Below, one piece after another: positions 35,689-45,512 of a DNA stretch of 64,000 nucleotides. Both the position numbers and the translations under genes were made by a program. The notes under the pieces were generated by a model. That model worked only from the letters and a program-made list of their open reading frames with translations, had not been told where the DNA came from and searched no databases. Numbering within the stretch: the first letter of the stretch is position 1; each line of letters starts with the position of its first letter. Source of the DNA: Pseudomonas sp. GD04091 (lineage in GTDB: Bacteria; Pseudomonadota; Gammaproteobacteria; Pseudomonadales; Pseudomonadaceae). The DNA lies in NCBI RefSeq assembly GCF_029836165.1, contig NZ_JAOEBG010000006.1, positions 124,001 to 188,000 on the forward strand, read 5' to 3'.

Positions 35689-35901
35689 TCAAATCACCGG
35701 CTGCACCGCCTCTCGCACCAGCGCATTTAATTCCATGCCGCCATCAGCCTGCACCCACTCGGTCAACTGCCGGCGCATGGCCGGCGTCCAGAAGCTCTGC
35801 AGATGCTGGCGCACGCCCTGCACCGCCTTGGCGTGATCCGGCTCGCTGTCGAAGTAATGGGCGATCTGGTTGGCCATCTTCACCAGGTTGTCGCTGCTCA
35901 T
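35689..35901 (-). CDS. fdsD: NAD-dependent formate dehydrogenase delta subunit
   Basis: This encodes 70 residues, the size of FdsD, with the family pattern LVKMANQIAHYFDSEPDHAKA and a VREAVQPVI tail. FdsD is needed for assembly and activity of soluble molybdenum formate dehydrogenases. The start codon overlaps the fdsA stop by 4 nt (ATGA). It is the last gene of the minus-strand fds operon. Confidence 0.9.
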   Translation of the reverse strand: MSSDNLVKMANQIAHYFDSEPDHAKAVQGVRQHLQSFWTPAMRRQLTEWVQADGGMELNALVREAVQPVI

Positions 35902-38774
35902 CGACGCACCCCCGCCGCTTGCGCCTGCCGCCGCTCCTTGAGCAACCTACGTTGCTCGTCGCTGAAGCGCTGGTAGCGCTTCTGCCACTCCGACGGCTGG
36001 AACACCTTGGCCACTTCCACGGCAGTGACCTTGTATTCCGGGCAGTTGGTAGCCCAGTCGGAGTTGTCGGTGGTGATCACGTTGGCGCCGGACTCGGGGA
36101 AGTGGAAGGTGGTGTACACCACCCCCGGCGCCACCCGGCCACTGACCCTGGCGCGCAGCACGCTCTGCCCGGAGCGGCTGCCGATGCCCACCCAGTCACC
36201 GTCGCTGATACCCCGACTCTCGGCATCGCTGGGATGGATCTCCAGGCGGTCCTCGTCGTGCCAGGCGACGTTGTCGGTGCGCCGGGTCTGCGCGCCGACG
36301 TTGTACTGGCTGAGGATGCGCCCGGTGGTCAGCAGCAGCGGATAGCGGCCATTGACCTTCTCGTCGGTGGGCACGTAGCCGGTGAGCATGAAGCGCCCCT
36401 TGCCGCGCACGAACTGGTCGATGTGCATGGTCGGCGTGCCGTCGGGCGCGGCGTCGTTGCACGGCCATTGCAGGCTGCCGTGGCGGTCGAGCTCGGCGTA
36501 GCTGACCCGGCGGAAGGTCGGGGTCAGGCGGGCGATCTCGTCCATGATCTCGGAGGGATGCCGGTATTCCATGGGGTAACCCAAGGCACCGGCCAAGGCC
36601 ACGGTGGCCTCCCAGTCGGCCTTGCCGGCCAAAGGCTCCATCACCTTGCGCACCCGCGAGATACGCCGCTCGGCATTGGTGAAGGTGCCGTCCTTCTCCA
36701 GGAACGAGCTGCCCGGCAGGAACACATGGGCGAACTTGGCCGTCTCGTTGAGGAAGATGTCCTGCACCACCACGCACTCCATCGCCAGCAGCGCGGCGGT
36801 GACGTGCTGGGTGTTCGGATCGCTCTGGGCGATGTCCTCGCCCTGGCAGTAAAGCGCCTTGAAGCTGCCGTCCAGCGCGGCTTCGAACATGTTGGGAATG
36901 CGCAGCCCCGGATCGGGTTGCAGGGTCACGCCCCAGGCCTGCTCGAACTCGGCACGCACGCTTTGGTTGCCGATGTGCCGGTAGCCGGGCAGCTCGTGGG
37001 GGAACGAGCCCATGTCGCACGAGCCCTGCACGTTGTTCTGCCCGCGTAGCGGATTCACCCCGACGCCTTCGCGGCCGATGTTGCCGGTGGCCATGGCCAG
37101 GTTGGCGATGCCCATCACCGCGGTGCTGCCCTGGCTGTGCTCGGTCACGCCCAGGCCGTAGTAGATCGCCGCATTGCCGCCGGTGGCGTACAGCCGGGCG
37201 GCGGCGCGGATCTGCTCGGCGGGCACGCCGCACACCGGGCCAAGCACCTCGGGGGCGTTGTCGGGCCGGGCGACGAAATCGCGCCAGCGGGCGAAGTCCT
37301 CGGGCTCGCAGCGGGCGTCGACGAAACGCTGGTCGAGCAGGCCCTCGGTGACGATCACATGGGCCAGGGCGTTGAGCATGGCCACGTTGGTGCCCGGGCG
37401 CAGTTGCAGGTGCAGCTCGGCGCGGGCGTGGGGCGAATCGACCAGGTCGATGCGCCGCGGGTCGATGACGATCAGCCGCGCGCCCTGGCGCAGGCGACGC
37501 TTGAGCTGCGAACCGAACACCGGGTGCGCGTCGGTGGGGTTGGCGCCGATCACCAGCACCACGTCGGCCTTCATGACCGAGTCGAAACTCTGGGTGCCGG
37601 CGGACTCGCCAAGGGTCTGCTTGAGGCCGTAGCCGGTGGGCGAATGGCAGACCCGCGCGCAGGTGTCGACGTTGTTGTTGCCGAACGCCGTGCGCACCAG
37701 CTTCTGCACCAGGTACGCCTCTTCGTTGGTGCAACGGCTGGAGGTGATGCCGCCGATCGCGTCTCGCCCGTACTTGAGCTGGATGCGGCGCAACTCACTG
37801 GCGGCGTAGGTGACCGCCTCGTCCCAGCTGACTTCCTGCCAGGGGTCTTCGAGGCGCTTGCGAATCATCGGTTTGGTGATGCGGTCCGGGTGCGTCGCGT
37901 AGCCCCAGGCGAAACGCCCCTTGACGCAGGCATGGCCGTGGTTGGCGCCGCCCTGCTTGTCCGGGACCATGCGCACCAGCTGGTCGCCCTTCATCTCGGC
38001 GCGGAACGAGCAACCCACGCCACAGTAGGCGCAGGTGGTGATCACCGCCCGTTCGGGCTGGCCGAGCTGGATCAGGCTCTTCTCGCTCAAGGTGGCGGTC
38101 GGACAGGCCTGCACGCAGGCGCCGCACGACACGCACTCGGAACTGAGGAAATCGTCGCCACCGGCCGCCGCCACCCGTGAGTCGAAACCGCGCCCGGTGA
38201 TGGTCAGGGCGAAGGTGCCCTGGATCTCTTCGCAGGCACGCACGCAGCGGTTGCAGACGATGCACTTGCTCGGCTCGTAGTCGAAGTACGGGTTGGACAC
38301 GTCCTTCCGTTCGCCGAGGTGGTTGGCGCCGTCGTAGCCATAGCGCACCTCGCGCAGGCCGACCTGGCCGGCGACGGTCTGCAGCTCGCAGTTGCCGTTG
38401 GCCGAGCAGGTCAGGCAATCGAGCGGATGGTCGGAGATGTACAGCTCCATCACATTGCGCCGCAGGTCGGCCAGGCGTGGCGTCTGCGTGCGCACCACCA
38501 TGCCCTCGCCGACCGGCGTGGTGCAGGAGGCCGGGTAGCCGCGCATGCCATCGATCTCGACCATGCACATGCGGCAGGAGCCGAAGGCTTCGAGGCTGTC
38601 GGTGGCGCACAGCTTGGGGATGGTGGTGCCGAGCAAGGCGGCGGCGCGCATCACCGAGGTGCCGGCCGGCACGCTGATCGAGCGGCCATCGATGACCAGG
38701 CTGACCTGCACATCGCTGACCCGTTCAGGCGTGCCCAGGTCGATCTCGCTGCTGGGGTCGAAGTAGTTGATCAT
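35898..38774 (-). CDS. fdsA: NAD-dependent formate dehydrogenase alpha subunit (Mo, Fe-S)
   Basis: This encodes 958 residues that oxidise formate to CO2. In order there is a plant-type [2Fe-2S] domain with C56, C67, C70 and C84; a HxxxC cluster motif (HPLDCLTCSANGNC); two [4Fe-4S] sets (CIVCNRCVRAC and CVSCGACVQAC); another cluster (CAYCGVGC); and the molybdopterin domain. C376 in the RVCHSP motif is the expected molybdenum ligand, so the enzyme uses Cys rather than selenocysteine. Electrons pass to FdsB for NAD reduction. The start at ATG 38774 overlaps fdsB by 4 nt; the longer frame is not supported. Confidence 0.94.
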   Translation of the reverse strand: MINYFDPSSEIDLGTPERVSDVQVSLVIDGRSISVPAGTSVMRAAALLGTTIPKLCATDSLEAFGSCRMCMVEIDGMRGYPASCTTPVGEGMVVRTQTPRLADLRRNVMELYISDHPLDCLTCSANGNCELQTVAGQVGLREVRYGYDGANHLGERKDVSNPYFDYEPSKCIVCNRCVRACEEIQGTFALTITGRGFDSRVAAAGGDDFLSSECVSCGACVQACPTATLSEKSLIQLGQPERAVITTCAYCGVGCSFRAEMKGDQLVRMVPDKQGGANHGHACVKGRFAWGYATHPDRITKPMIRKRLEDPWQEVSWDEAVTYAASELRRIQLKYGRDAIGGITSSRCTNEEAYLVQKLVRTAFGNNNVDTCARVCHSPTGYGLKQTLGESAGTQSFDSVMKADVVLVIGANPTDAHPVFGSQLKRRLRQGARLIVIDPRRIDLVDSPHARAELHLQLRPGTNVAMLNALAHVIVTEGLLDQRFVDARCEPEDFARWRDFVARPDNAPEVLGPVCGVPAEQIRAAARLYATGGNAAIYYGLGVTEHSQGSTAVMGIANLAMATGNIGREGVGVNPLRGQNNVQGSCDMGSFPHELPGYRHIGNQSVRAEFEQAWGVTLQPDPGLRIPNMFEAALDGSFKALYCQGEDIAQSDPNTQHVTAALLAMECVVVQDIFLNETAKFAHVFLPGSSFLEKDGTFTNAERRISRVRKVMEPLAGKADWEATVALAGALGYPMEYRHPSEIMDEIARLTPTFRRVSYAELDRHGSLQWPCNDAAPDGTPTMHIDQFVRGKGRFMLTGYVPTDEKVNGRYPLLLTTGRILSQYNVGAQTRRTDNVAWHDEDRLEIHPSDAESRGISDGDWVGIGSRSGQSVLRARVSGRVAPGVVYTTFHFPESGANVITTDNSDWATNCPEYKVTAVEVAKVFQPSEWQKRYQRFSDEQRRLLKERRQAQAAGVRR

Positions 38775-40315
38775 TGCGCGGCCTCCAGGCCGAAGTCGGC
38801 GGGGAAGTGCTTGAGGGCGCTGACCACGGGGTACGGGGTCATCCCGCCCATGGCGCACAGCGAGCCGTACTGCATGGTGTCGCACAGGTCGCGCAGCAGG
38901 CCGGCCTGGCTTTCGCGGTAGGCCGGGTCGGTGCTGGCGATCAGCCGGTCGACCACCTCCACGCCACGGGTCGAGCCGATCCGGCATGGCGTGCACTTGC
39001 CGCAGGACTCCTCGGCGCAGAACTGCAGGGCGAAGCGGGCCATGCCGGCCATGTTCAGGGTGTCGTCGGCCAGCACCACGCCGCCGTGTCCGAGCATCGC
39101 CCCCAACGCGGCGAAGGCCTCGTAGTCCAGCGGTGTGTCGAACTGTTCGGGCGGCACCCAGGCGCCCAGCGGACCACCGACCTGGGCCGCCTTGATCGGC
39201 CGGCCGCTGGCGGTTCCGCCACCGTAGCCCTCCACCAGCTCGCGCAGGGTCAGGCCGAAGGCCCGCTCCACCAGCCCGCCATGCCGGACATTGCCGGCCA
39301 GCTGGAACGGCAAGGTGCCCAGCGAGCGGCCCATGCCGAAGTCGCGGTAGTAGGCCGCGCCCCTGGCCAGGATGATCGGCACGCAGGCCAGGGTGAGCAC
39401 GTTGTGCACCAGCGTCGGCTGGCCGAACAGGCCTTCGAGCGCCGGCAGCGGCGGCTTGGCGCGAACGATGCCGCGCTTGCCCTCGAGCGATTCGAGCAGC
39501 GCGGTTTCCTCACCGCAGATATAGGCCCCGGCGCCCACCCGCACCTGCAGGTCGAAGGCCACGCCATGGCCGGCGACATCCAGGTAGCCCGCCTCGCGGG
39601 CCAGCAGGATGGCCTCGTTCAAGGCACGCACGGCGTCCGGGTATTCCGAGCGCACATAGATGTAGCCTTTGCTCGCCCCGACGGCGAGGCCGGCGATGAT
39701 CATGCCCTCGATCAGCAGGAACGGGTCGCCCTCCATCAGCATGCGATCGGCGAAGGTGCCGGAGTCGCCTTCGTCGGCGTTGCACACCACGTATTTCTGA
39801 CCGGCCGTGGCCTGGCGCACCGTGCGCCACTTGATGCCCGCCGGGAAGGCCGCGCCGCCACGGCCACGCAGGCCGGAATCGAGCACGGCGGCGACCACCT
39901 CGTCACCGTCCATCAACGTCGCCTGGCGCAGGCCCTCGAAACCGCCGTGGGCGTGGTAGTCGTCCAGCGACAGCGGCCGGGTGATGCCGGCACGGGCGAA
40001 CAGCAGGCGTTGCTGGGTCTTGAGGTAGGGAATCTGCTCCACCGGCCCCAACGCCAGGGCGTGGGCACCGGGCTCGGCTCCCAAGGCATCGAGCAGGCCG
40101 GGCACGTCCTCGGGCATCACCGGCCCGAAGCCCAGGCGGCCTTGCGCGGTTTCCAGCTCCAGCAGCGGCTCCAGCCAGTACAGGCCCCGGGAGCTGGTGC
40201 GCTTGATGCGCAGCGGCAAGCGTCGCTGCTCCGCCTCCCGGGCCAACGCTTCGGCCACCTGGTCGGCCCCGACCGCACGGGCCAGCGAATCGCAGGAGAT
40301 GCACAGGTTCAACAT
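38771..40315 (-). CDS. fdsB: NAD-dependent formate dehydrogenase beta subunit (FMN, NAD)
   Basis: This encodes 514 residues, homologous to NuoF. There is an N-terminal thioredoxin-like segment, then the FMN/NAD-binding fold with RGRGGAAFPAGIKW, an SLBB region, and the C-terminal [4Fe-4S] motif ESCGKCTPCRIG. It passes electrons from FdsA to NAD. It overlaps fdsG by 7 nt and fdsA by 4 nt, so translation of the three is coupled. Confidence 0.93.
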   Translation of the reverse strand: MLNLCISCDSLARAVGADQVAEALAREAEQRRLPLRIKRTSSRGLYWLEPLLELETAQGRLGFGPVMPEDVPGLLDALGAEPGAHALALGPVEQIPYLKTQQRLLFARAGITRPLSLDDYHAHGGFEGLRQATLMDGDEVVAAVLDSGLRGRGGAAFPAGIKWRTVRQATAGQKYVVCNADEGDSGTFADRMLMEGDPFLLIEGMIIAGLAVGASKGYIYVRSEYPDAVRALNEAILLAREAGYLDVAGHGVAFDLQVRVGAGAYICGEETALLESLEGKRGIVRAKPPLPALEGLFGQPTLVHNVLTLACVPIILARGAAYYRDFGMGRSLGTLPFQLAGNVRHGGLVERAFGLTLRELVEGYGGGTASGRPIKAAQVGGPLGAWVPPEQFDTPLDYEAFAALGAMLGHGGVVLADDTLNMAGMARFALQFCAEESCGKCTPCRIGSTRGVEVVDRLIASTDPAYRESQAGLLRDLCDTMQYGSLCAMGGMTPYPVVSALKHFPADFGLEAAQ

Positions 40316-40794
40316 GCCTTCACCTCCTCGCGGCAGCCAGCCACCAACGCTCGCAAGCGCTCGGGGGTGACCCGGGCATGCAGCTGGCCATCGAGTTCGA
40401 GTGCCGGCGAGCAGGCACAGGCACCCAGGCAGTAGACCGGACGCAGGTCGAGCGCGCCGTCCGCGGTGGCGCCATGATCATCCAGGCCAAGCTGCTCGCG
40501 CAGCTGCGCGGCCAGCGCCTCGGCGCCACGGCTCTGGCAGGACTCGGCGCGGCACAGGCGCAGGGTGTGGCGGGCCGGTGGCGTGGTACGGAAGTCGTGG
40601 TAGAAACTGATCACCCCGCGCACCTCGGCCTGGCTGAGGTTCAGGGCATGGGCGATCTCGGCGACGGCCAACTCGGGAATGTAGCCAGCGCCGGCCTGGA
40701 TGGCATGGAGGATCGGCAACAGGGCGCCGGGGGTGTCCTGCTCACGGGCCAGGACGCGCTGGATCAACGGCAGGTGGTTCAAGTCATCGGGCAT
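40309..40794 (-). CDS. fdsG: NAD-dependent formate dehydrogenase gamma subunit ([2Fe-2S])
   Basis: This encodes 161 residues, NuoE-like, with a helical N-terminus (LLPILHAIQAGAGYIPELAV) and a thioredoxin-fold [2Fe-2S] domain with Cys pairs in CRAESCQSRGA and YCLGACACSPAL. First gene of the fdsGBAD operon. fdsC, a sulfur-transfer chaperone often found between fdsA and fdsD in other proteobacteria, is absent here. Confidence 0.92.
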   Translation of the reverse strand: MPDDLNHLPLIQRVLAREQDTPGALLPILHAIQAGAGYIPELAVAEIAHALNLSQAEVRGVISFYHDFRTTPPARHTLRLCRAESCQSRGAEALAAQLREQLGLDDHGATADGALDLRPVYCLGACACSPALELDGQLHARVTPERLRALVAGCREEVKAC

Positions 40795-41049
40795 ACAGCG
40801 GACCTCGGCATCCCGGGGCGGCCCGAATCGCGGGCGGCTGTCCGGCGGTGTTCAGCTGCGGTGCGCCGGCCCGGTCACGGTGGCGGCAGGCCAGGCACCC
40901 TCCTTGCCCGTGGCCATGCGTCTTGCTGCGCTCGGTCCACGGGCATCCTCAGAGCATGGCAGCTATTGCGCGAGCGGGTTGCGCGCGGGCGACCCGGCGC
41001 GTCCTGAAACCGACCACCGGCGGCATGCCGATGACCCGCGCAGTGGCGC
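40795..41049. other. intergenic region upstream of fdsG
   Basis: No gene is seen. It must carry the fds promoter on the minus strand, but I cannot pick a clear one. A plus-strand match to the sigma-54 pattern (AGGCAC-N5-TTGCC, 40893-40908) points the wrong way and is noted as doubtful. Confidence 0.4.
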
Positions 41050-41736
41050 CTAGCCCTCCACCAACCGCTGCTCGACCTGCACCCCCGGCATCATCCGCGC
41101 CAACCCTTCGGCCAATCGCCCTCCCGCCGCCTCCAACGCCGACAGCGGCATCGCCGGCAGGCTCTCGAGCACGAACCACATCTGCCGCGCCTGGGCATCC
41201 AGCCGAGTGCGTACACCCTGGCGCCAGTTCCAGCGCCGACAGGTGACGCCCACCTCATCGCGCCACACCACCTCCCCGGCCGCCGGGGCTTCATGAACCA
41301 GCGCGCCGTCCTTGAAGGTATCGAACAGTTCGCTGCCATTGGCGACCAGCAACCGCGGCGCACCGACATACGCCTCCAGGTTCTCGCCCCCGACCGGCAC
41401 CGCGTACTCCAGGCTGATGGCGTTGTACAGGTCCACCACCGGGTCGATGGCCGGCAACCCGCCATCGCGCAGCACCCGCTTGCGCAAGGCTTGCGCGGAG
41501 CAAGGGGTACGTTGGGGTTTTGCGCCAAAGCCGCAGAACACTTCGGCCCAGGCCTGCAGATGGGCTTCGGCCCAGGCCGGTCGCCCGGCCAGCACCGCCT
41601 GGCAGGCACTGGCCAGGGCCTGGCCGGCGACTTCGGGATGGCGGATCGGCGCGGCCCGCACCGTGATGCTCAGTGCCCGAAAACCGGGCGCCAGGACAGT
41701 GACCGCAGGATCGATGAAAGGCACTACAGGTTGCAT
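41050..41736 (-). CDS. B3/B4 tRNA-binding domain protein
   Basis: This encodes 228 residues with the B3/B4 fold of phenylalanyl-tRNA synthetase beta subunits as a stand-alone protein (DLYNAISLEYAVPVGGENLE, and VWRDEVGVTCRRWNWRQG). Stand-alone members may edit misacylated tRNA or related substrates, but this is not established. ATG 41736 gives the family start MQPVVPFIDPAV. It is separated from the next minus-strand gene by 132 bp. Confidence 0.8.
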   Translation of the reverse strand: MQPVVPFIDPAVTVLAPGFRALSITVRAAPIRHPEVAGQALASACQAVLAGRPAWAEAHLQAWAEVFCGFGAKPQRTPCSAQALRKRVLRDGGLPAIDPVVDLYNAISLEYAVPVGGENLEAYVGAPRLLVANGSELFDTFKDGALVHEAPAAGEVVWRDEVGVTCRRWNWRQGVRTRLDAQARQMWFVLESLPAMPLSALEAAGGRLAEGLARMMPGVQVEQRLVEG

Positions 41737-41868
41737 CGGGCATCTCGCACAGGCTGAACGGATGCCCATGCTGACCGCCGCGTGGAGTGAGGAAAAGTGA
41801 TATCTCCTTACACTGCATAAGCTCAGCTGATACCGACCCATTCGCCGGGGCAGGCGCTGTTCAATGCC

Positions 41869-42414
41869 CTACCCCGCTACCCGCGCCAGTCGTTGCAGCG
41901 CGTCGATCACCTGCGGATCCCGTGCCTCGAGCACATCGGCCTGGATCCGCGCGATCACCGCCTTGAGCAGCTCGGTCTGGCTCATGTGGGTTTGCCGCAA
42001 CAATGCCAGGAAGTCCTCGGCCATGTGCGGATTGACCTTCATCGACAGCCGCCGGGTGGCCCCCGACGCCTGCAGACCTCGCTGGCGTCGCTGCGCCTCG
42101 AGGGCCTGCACGAAGGTCTCGTGGGCCGGCTGCAGGCCCTCGCCCTGACGGGCCTGCACCAGCCACTGGAAGTAATGGGCGAGGAACAGCTTGCGCAGGT
42201 GCGCCCCCGCCTCGCTGCTGACCGCGTGCATCGCCGCGTCCAGCACGTCGAGATAGACCGCCGGCAACCGGGCCTCGATGGACTTGAGCTGCTGCTTGCG
42301 CGCCTCGCGGATCGCCGGGGTGGATTGTGGCGGGATGGCCACGACCGCGTCGCAGCCGTCGCACACGCCCACCAGGATGTCCCGCGCCATGCCCTGGCCA
42401 TCGCTGAACGGCAC
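41869..42414 (-). CDS. hypothetical protein with N-terminal CxxC motif
   Basis: The 181-residue ORF starts at GTG 42414 (VPFSDGQGMARDILVGVCDG); ATG 42390 is an alternative. CDGCD near the N-terminus could bind a metal. The middle is helical, and the C-terminus (LSMKVNPHMAEDFLALLRQT) resembles ribbon-helix-helix-like segments. No function can be assigned. It is divergent from arsR and could be controlled by the same operator region. Confidence 0.6.
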   Translation of the reverse strand: MPFSDGQGMARDILVGVCDGCDAVVAIPPQSTPAIREARKQQLKSIEARLPAVYLDVLDAAMHAVSSEAGAHLRKLFLAHYFQWLVQARQGEGLQPAHETFVQALEAQRRQRGLQASGATRRLSMKVNPHMAEDFLALLRQTHMSQTELLKAVIARIQADVLEARDPQVIDALQRLARVAG

Positions 42415-42606
42415 GTCGCGCCGGGTGTACCTCCCGGAAATGAACGATGGCTGGGTGCTTTTAGTCAGGTCGGCTGGGTGTGGAACCGGTACTTGCGGGG
42501 CTTTACCGGGTGTGTCGAGAAAGACTGGGCAGGCAATGGGCTCGCGCGAAACCCGGCGTTGCCGCGGGCCATCCGCCGAGTGAAGGCAACGCATGATTGC
42601 TTGAAC

Positions 42607-42638
42607 ATATGAATATCCGTATATTCGGATTTTCATAT
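42607..42638. promoter_or_regulatory. ArsR operator palindrome
   Basis: ATATGAATATCCG (42607-42619) and CGGATTTTCATAT (42626-42638) are complementary over 13 bp with one mismatch, separated by TATATT. It lies 17 nt before the arsR ATG in an AT-rich island, the expected site for the ArsR repressor, and probably overlaps the ars promoter. Confidence 0.82.
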
Positions 42639-42654
42639 ATCCAGGAATGCCACC

Positions 42655-43002
42655 ATGCTCACACCTCCCGAGCTCTTCAAGAGCCTGTCGGACGAGACCC
42701 GCGTCCGCGCCACGCTGCTGATCGCCAGCCTTGGCGAACTGTGTGTCTGCGAGCTGATGTGCGCCCTGGACGACAGCCAGCCGAAGATCAGCCGCCACCT
42801 GGCGCAATTGCGCGGCAGCGGCCTGCTGCTCGACCGCCGCCAGGGCCAGTGGGTGTACTACCGCCTCAATCCGCAGCTACCCGCTTGGGTGCACGAGATG
42901 CTGCAGCTGACCTTGCAGGCCAACATCGAGTGGCTGCAGGACAGTGTCGCCCGCCTGCAGCACATGAATGACCGTCCCGTCCGCGCAGCCGCCTGCTGCT
43001 GA
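42655..43002 (+). CDS. arsR: ArsR family arsenite-responsive repressor
   Basis: This encodes 115 residues with a winged helix-turn-helix. The arsenite-sensing motif is ELCVCELMC (C30, C32, C36) and a CC pair ends the protein. It represses the ars operon until As(III) or Sb(III) binds. It lies immediately behind a strong palindrome and 23 bp before arsB. Confidence 0.93.
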   Translation: MLTPPELFKSLSDETRVRATLLIASLGELCVCELMCALDDSQPKISRHLAQLRGSGLLLDRRQGQWVYYRLNPQLPAWVHEMLQLTLQANIEWLQDSVARLQHMNDRPVRAAACC

Positions 43003-43025
43003 CCTGCCAACGAGCGAACCTCCCG

Positions 43026-44309
43026 ATGCTAGTCGCCGTCGCTGTCTTCCTCTTCACGCTGATTTTGGTCATCTGGCAGCCCAAGGGCCTGGGCGTCGGC
43101 TGGAGCGCCTCGCTGGGTGCGATCATCGCCCTGGCGGTGGGCGCGGTTTCCCTGGGCGACATCCCCACCGTATGGGCCATCGTGTGGAACGCCACCGCCA
43201 CCTTCATCGCCGTCATCGTCATCAGCCTGCTGCTGGACGAGGCCGGCTTCTTCGAGTGGTGCGCCCTGCACGTGGCGCGCTGGGCCGGGGGCAGCGGCTA
43301 CCGCCTGTTCGCCTTCACCGTGCTGCTGGGCGCCGCCGTCTCGGCGCTGTTCGCCAACGATGGCGCAGCGCTGATCCTCACCCCCATCGTCATGTCGATG
43401 CTGATCGCCTTGCGCTTCTCGCCCGCGACGACCCTGGCCTTCGTCATGGCCGCGGGTTTCATCGCCGATACGGCCAGCCTGCCCCTGGTGGTGTCCAACC
43501 TGGTGAACATCGTCTCGGCCGACTACTTCAAGCTGGGATTCGCCGAGTACGCCTCGGTGATGGTGCCGGTGAACCTGGCCAGCGTGGCCGCGACCCTGCT
43601 GGTGCTGTTCCTGTTCTTCCGCCGCGACCTGCCACGCCGCTACGAGCTTGCGGCGCTGAAGGAACCGAAGGCGGCGATCCACGACCGCGCGACCTTCGTC
43701 GTCGGCTGGTGGACCTTGCTGGTCCTGCTGATCGGCCTGTTCGCCCTGGAGCCGCTGGGCGTGCCGATCAGCGCGGTGGCCGCAGTGTGCGCGGCCATGC
43801 TGTTCGCGGTCGCGGCACGCGGCCACCGGATCTCCACCCGCCGCGTGCTGCGCGAGGCACCCTGGCAGATCGTGGTCTTCTCCCTGGGCATGTACCTGGT
43901 GGTGTACGGCCTGAAGAATGCCGGGCTCACGGACCTGCTCACCCAGTGGCTCGACCGCTTGGCCGCCCACGGCCTGTGGAGCGCCGCGCTTGGCACCGGC
44001 CTGCTCTCGGCGCTGCTGTCGTCGGTGATGAACAACCTGCCCAGCGTGCTGGTGGGTGCCTTGTCGATCCAGGCCAGCGACGCCGAGGGCCTGGTCCGCG
44101 AAGCGATGATCTATGCCAACGTCATCGGCTGTGACCTCGGCCCGAAGATCACCCCGATCGGCAGCCTCGCCACCCTGCTCTGGCTGCACGTCCTGGAGCG
44201 CAAGGGCGTGCGGATCACCTGGGGCTACTACTTCAAGGTCGGCATCGTCCTGACCCTGCCCGTGCTGCTGATCACCCTTTCGGCGCTGGCGCTACGCCTG
44301 AGCCTGTGA
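43026..44309 (+). CDS. arsB: ArsB arsenite efflux permease
   Basis: This encodes 427 residues with about twelve transmembrane helices of the ArsB/NhaD (ion transporter) family, for example [20 protein letters not shown] and [20 protein letters not shown]. It exports arsenite using the proton motive force. Second gene of arsRBCH; 26 bp to arsC. Confidence 0.93.
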   Translation: MLVAVAVFLFTLILVIWQPKGLGVGWSASLGAIIALAVGAVSLGDIPTVWAIVWNATATFIAVIVISLLLDEAGFFEWCALHVARWAGGSGYRLFAFTVLLGAAVSALFANDGAALILTPIVMSMLIALRFSPATTLAFVMAAGFIADTASLPLVVSNLVNIVSADYFKLGFAEYASVMVPVNLASVAATLLVLFLFFRRDLPRRYELAALKEPKAAIHDRATFVVGWWTLLVLLIGLFALEPLGVPISAVAAVCAAMLFAVAARGHRISTRRVLREAPWQIVVFSLGMYLVVYGLKNAGLTDLLTQWLDRLAAHGLWSAALGTGLLSALLSSVMNNLPSVLVGALSIQASDAEGLVREAMIYANVIGCDLGPKITPIGSLATLLWLHVLERKGVRITWGYYFKVGIVLTLPVLLITLSALALRLSL

Positions 44310-44335
44310 AACCGCCCCGACGCGAGGAGCCTTCC

Positions 44336-44806
44336 ATGCGAGTCCTGTTCATGTGCACGGCCAACAGTTGCCGCAGCATTCTCAGCGAAGCCCTGTTCAA
44401 CCACATGGCACCCCCAGGGTTCGAGGCCGTCAGCGCCGGCAGCTTCCCCAAGGGGCAGGTGCTGCCGCGCAGCCTCGCCACCTTGGAAAAGGCCGGGATC
44501 GCCACCGCCGGCCTGAGCAGCAAAGGCAACGAGGCCTTCGAGGACAACCCGCCGGACATCGTCATCACCGTGTGCGACAAGGCCGCCGGCGAAGCCTGCC
44601 CGGTGTATTTCGGCCCGGCGCTGAGGGCGCACTGGGGGCTGCAGGATCCTTCCGACATCGAGGGGGCTGAAGCCGTGATCGACGCGGCCTTCCGCGCCAC
44701 CCTGGCAAGGATCGAAAAGCGCTTCGCAGCCTTCTTCGCCCTGCCCTTCGACACGCTCGACCGCGACCAGCTCAAGCATGAGCTGCAGCGGATCGGCACG
44801 CTCTGA
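44336..44806 (+). CDS. arsC: ArsC arsenate reductase, low-molecular-weight phosphatase type
   Basis: This encodes 156 residues with the P-loop CTANSCRS, nucleophile C7 and R13 (C-x5-R). Later Cys at [11 protein letters not shown] is available for the disulfide relay typical of thioredoxin-coupled enzymes. It reduces As(V) to As(III), which ArsB exports. The ATG at 44336 is preceded by CGAGGAG. 13 bp before arsH. Confidence 0.92.
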   Translation: MRVLFMCTANSCRSILSEALFNHMAPPGFEAVSAGSFPKGQVLPRSLATLEKAGIATAGLSSKGNEAFEDNPPDIVITVCDKAAGEACPVYFGPALRAHWGLQDPSDIEGAEAVIDAAFRATLARIEKRFAAFFALPFDTLDRDQLKHELQRIGTL

Positions 44807-44819
44807 GCGGGAGGACGAC

Positions 44820-45512
44820 ATGACGGAACAACTGCCCAACCTCGACCTTTCGCTGTTCGACACTCCCCCAGCCATGGCGCATGCCAGCGAGCACAAGCCG
44901 CGCATCCTGCTGCTGTACGGATCGACCCGGGAGCGCGCCTTCAGCAGGCTGCTGGCGGAGGAAGCCGCGCGCCTGCTTGAGCACTTCGGCGCCGAGACCC
45001 GCCTGTTCGATCCGTCTGGCCTGCCGCTGCCCGACGACGCCCCCGTCGAGCATCCCAAGGTGCAGGAGCTGCGAAACCTCGTGCAGTGGTCGGAAGGCCA
45101 GGTCTGGTGCTCACCGGAACGTCACGGCGCCTTGTCCGCCGTCTTCAAGGCGCAGATCCCCCTGGCGCTGGGCGCGGTTCGCCCCACCCAAGGCAAGACC
45201 CTGGCCGTGATGCAGGTCTGCGGCGGCTCGCAGTCGTTCAACGTGGTCAACCAGCTACGCGTGCTCGGACGCTGGATGCGGATGTTCACCATTCCCAACC
45301 AGTCTTCCGTGCCCAAGGCCTACCTGGAGTTCGACGAGGCCGGGCGCATGAAGCCTTCCGCGTACTACGACCGGGTGGTCGATGTGATGGAGGAACTGGT
45401 GAAGTTCACCGTGTTGCTGCGTGATCGACGGGAATTTCTGGTGGATCGGTATTCGGAGCGCAAGGAAAGTGCCGAGCAGCTGTCCGCTCGGGTTGATCAG
45501 CGCGGCCTCTGA
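44820..45512 (+). CDS. arsH: ArsH flavin-dependent reductase
   Basis: This encodes 230 residues of the NADPH-dependent FMN reductase fold, with [20 protein letters not shown] (FMN phosphate loop) and [20 protein letters not shown]. ArsH oxidises trivalent organoarsenicals and also reduces quinones. Last gene of arsRBCH, starting 13 bp after arsC with GGGAGGA before the ATG. Confidence 0.93.
   Translation: MTEQLPNLDLSLFDTPPAMAHASEHKPRILLLYGSTRERAFSRLLAEEAARLLEHFGAETRLFDPSGLPLPDDAPVEHPKVQELRNLVQWSEGQVWCSPERHGALSAVFKAQIPLALGAVRPTQGKTLAVMQVCGGSQSFNVVNQLRVLGRWMRMFTIPNQSSVPKAYLEFDEAGRMKPSAYYDRVVDVMEELVKFTVLLRDRREFLVDRYSERKESAEQLSARVDQRGL

Noticed and set aside
40893..40908. Sigma-54 promoter-like motif
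   Set aside because: It points toward the start of a minus-strand gene, away from fds, and has only partial consensus match.
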